6,327 nucleotides of DNA from Deltaproteobacteria bacterium (GTDB lineage: Bacteria; Desulfobacterota; Syntrophobacteria; BM002), in NCBI GenBank assembly GCA_020350905.1, contig CP070843.1:2125828-2132154 (forward strand), in the 5' to 3' direction. Numbering within the stretch: the first letter of the stretch is position 1; each line of letters opens with the position of its first letter. Below, one piece after another: positions 5,503 through 6,327 of this stretch. The notes beneath the pieces are model-generated. The model worked only from the letters and a program-made list of their open reading frames with translations, was not told where the DNA came from and did no database searches. The position numbers and the translations under genes are program-made.

Positions 5503-5917
5503 ATGAGAACGCTATTCATCCTCAGTCTAATTTTTCTTGTTTCTTCTGTAGGAGCATCGGAAAACAGTGTTAAGAAGGTGCTCTTGGAGAACGGGCTTGA
5601 GCTGCATATTAAGGAGATCCTGTCTTCCCGGATTCTCCCACATGCCTTTTATGATCAGGCTATGGCATCTATACCCGGTGTTTATCCCAAGTCGCAATCA
5701 TCGCGAAAAGACGCGTGGGATACTTGGAAAAGAATACACCTTCTCTCTATTCCATGTCTGCTATAAGGAATCAAAAGATCTCGAGGAAGTAACGATTAGC
5801 GGAGTCGTTACAAGCAAGAACAAAGCGTGGTCTTTTGATGCCAAGGTAGTTGAATCCTCTTTCGTTGATACCCTTTTACTCGTTTTGGAAGTTATAGCGG
5901 AATTGCCTTTTAACTAA
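5503..5917 (+). pseudogene. Small secreted protein of unknown family, disrupted by a frameshift
   Basis: The reading frame from ATG 5503 begins MRTLFILSLIFLVSSVGAS, a clear Sec signal peptide with a likely cut after VGA, and stops at 5764-5766 after 87 aa. The frame one base further on continues the protein-like sequence EYTFSLFHVCYKESKDLEEV up to the stop at 5915-5917. Dropping one A from the run at 5728-5731 (TGG AAAA GAA) joins them as DTWK-EYTFSLF, giving 137 aa. I do not recognise a family. Mature features are GLELHIKEIL, a possible inhibitor- or adhesin-like beta segment VTISGVVTSKNKAWSFDAKVV, and a hydrophobic end. The weak Shine-Dalgarno AAGG (5496-5499) sits in the R' box. The stop directly follows R'' of attC 3. 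The A-run could be a real mutation or a base error. Confidence 0.65.
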
Positions 5918-5980
5918 TCACTGCAGCCGACAGGCGAACAGCTGCGCTGAACCGCCCGTCGCTGAGCTCGGCCGTCAGGC
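5905..5980 (+). other. attC: attC site 3 (after the frameshifted gene)
   Basis: The left box GCCTTTTAAC (5905-5914) is the exact reverse complement of GTTAAAAGGC (5491-5500), the start of this same cassette. The stem has CAGC (5924-5927) / GCTG (5961-5964), an unpaired C at 5928 or 5927, GAC/GTC, one mismatch, then GGCG (5933-5936) / CGCC (5953-5956). An extrahelical base in an otherwise paired stem is the hallmark that sets attC strand choice. The right box is GTCAGGC (5974-5980), one base from GTTRRRY. Confidence 0.72.
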
Positions 5981-6175
5981 GGCGCGACCCAACGATGAAG
6001 CCAACTCGTGCGAACCTTTATGACCAGCCTCCTGCTGGCGTTTCTGCATGGTGGTTGCTCGTTTCCTGGTTCATAGGAGAAGACCAGAGGTTTCCGAACC
6101 ACTCGCTGCAGTCGTGCCCATTCGACGCGCCTTTCGTTTCACTCAAGGCTTGCTCAGGGCCACTGACTTCGGCCG
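5975..6175 (+). other. About 200-bp cassette-like interval with no convincing gene
   Basis: The interval lies between the right boxes of attC sites 3 and 4. Only about 110 bp are outside attC sequence. An open frame from ATG 5995 (MKPTRANLYDQPPAGVSAWWLLVSWF...) runs on through attC 4 to 6252, past the PhzF start, so most of it would be translated attC. It has no Shine-Dalgarno. It could be a gene-less cassette, a promoter cassette, or the remnant of a deletion between two cassettes. Confidence 0.45.
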
Positions 6176-6181
6176 TGAGCT
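6093..6181 (+). other. attC: Degenerate attC-like site 4
   Basis: It begins TCCGAAC (6093-6099), then CACTCGCTGCAGTCG, and ends GCCGTGAGCT with right box GTGAGCT (6175-6181) in place of GTTRRRY. The inner hairpin GCCTT (6129-6133) / AAGGC (6145-6149) and the 41-nt block 6121-6161 match attC site 1 (35 of 41). The missing TT in the right box suggests that it no longer recombines well. Confidence 0.55.
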
Positions 6182-6223
6182 CAGCAGTTTCTCCCGAATA
6201 CGAATTCTATTGGAGCTTATTCA

Positions 6224-6327
6224 ATGAAGACCTTTCGGATTTACCAGATTGATGCATTTACCAGGGAGCGGTTTGCAGGAAATTCAGCCGGTGTTGTGGC
6301 CAATGCTGACGGTCTTACCGATTCGCA
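6224..6327 (+). CDS. PhzF-family protein (phenazine biosynthesis-like isomerase), N-terminal part
   Basis: ATG 6224 has GGAG 8 nt upstream. The 34 visible residues MKTFRIYQIDAFTRERFAGNSAGVVANADGLTDS match the conserved start of PhzF proteins (Q-V/I-DAFT ... F-x-GN-x-A-x-V-V). The catalytic glutamate, expected near residue 45, is beyond the window edge. PhzF of Pseudomonas isomerises a dihydroxyanthranilate derivative, but most homologues have unknown substrates and no link to phenazines. It lies 43 nt after the degenerate attC site 4, in the place and orientation of a cassette gene. Confidence 0.85.
   Translation, partial: MKTFRIYQIDAFTRERFAGNSAGVVANADGLTDS

Larger units (their letters stand above)
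4034..6181. mobile_element. Integron-type gene-cassette array without visible integrase (CALIN-like)
   Basis: Unrelated genes all point the same way, and each is followed by an attC-like palindromic site (4654-4750, 5440-5497, 5905-5980, 6093-6181). Two cassettes begin with bases exactly complementary to their own R'' box: GTTAGGCG 4744 with CGCCTAAC 5439, and GTTAAAAGGC 5491 with GCCTTTTAAC 5905. No intI gene lies in the window, so this could be the middle of an integron or a cluster of attC sites lacking integrase. The left limit is uncertain and the right end may continue with the PhzF gene. Confidence 0.7.

Noticed and set aside
5995..6252. 85-aa open frame
   Set aside because: More than half is translated attC-like sequence and it overlaps the PhzF start. 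It has no Shine-Dalgarno. I kept only the interval as a gene-poor cassette.

Overview
The window looks like part of a chromosome from an environmental, probably anaerobic bacterium. My best guess is an uncultured Desulfobacterota (Deltaproteobacteria-type) genome. The basis is the radical SAM / RNase H-like gene pair, the heptamer-rich spacers and the style of the integron sites. This taxonomic call is inference, not proof. All supported genes are on the + strand.

Left part (1-3793), chromosomal-looking: the 3' part of a radical SAM protein of the TIGR03960 type, a YprB-like RNase H-fold exonuclease, and a stand-alone AAA/ATPase_2 (archaeal-ATPase-like) protein. The ATPase gene has a clear promoter whose -10 box lies inside a perfect palindrome. 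The spacers are packed with heptanucleotide tandem repeats of several unrelated sequences, plus a 150-bp imperfect palindrome. Two of the genes (exonuclease and ATPase) take their last codons and stop from such repeats.

Transition (3794-4033): about 240 bp with no supported gene and no heptamers, containing a distant inverted repeat.

Right part (4034-6327), an integron-type gene-cassette array with no integrase in view: vapBC toxin-antitoxin, then an attC-like site; a membrane methyltransferase (ICMT/NnrU/MddA-like), then an attC site; a small secreted protein of unknown family broken by a +1-type frameshift, then an attC site; a roughly 200-bp stretch with almost no coding capacity, then a degenerate attC-like site; and finally the start of a PhzF-family gene. 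The strongest evidence is that the first bases of the second and third cassettes are the exact reverse complement of the R'' box in their own attC (8 bp and 10 bp). This is expected because each cassette is excised as a circle with a paired attC.

The genes on the left do not form an obvious pathway. Those on the right are typical unrelated cassette cargo: a stabilising toxin-antitoxin pair, a small-molecule or lipid methyltransferase, a secreted unknown protein and a PhzF-like isomerase.
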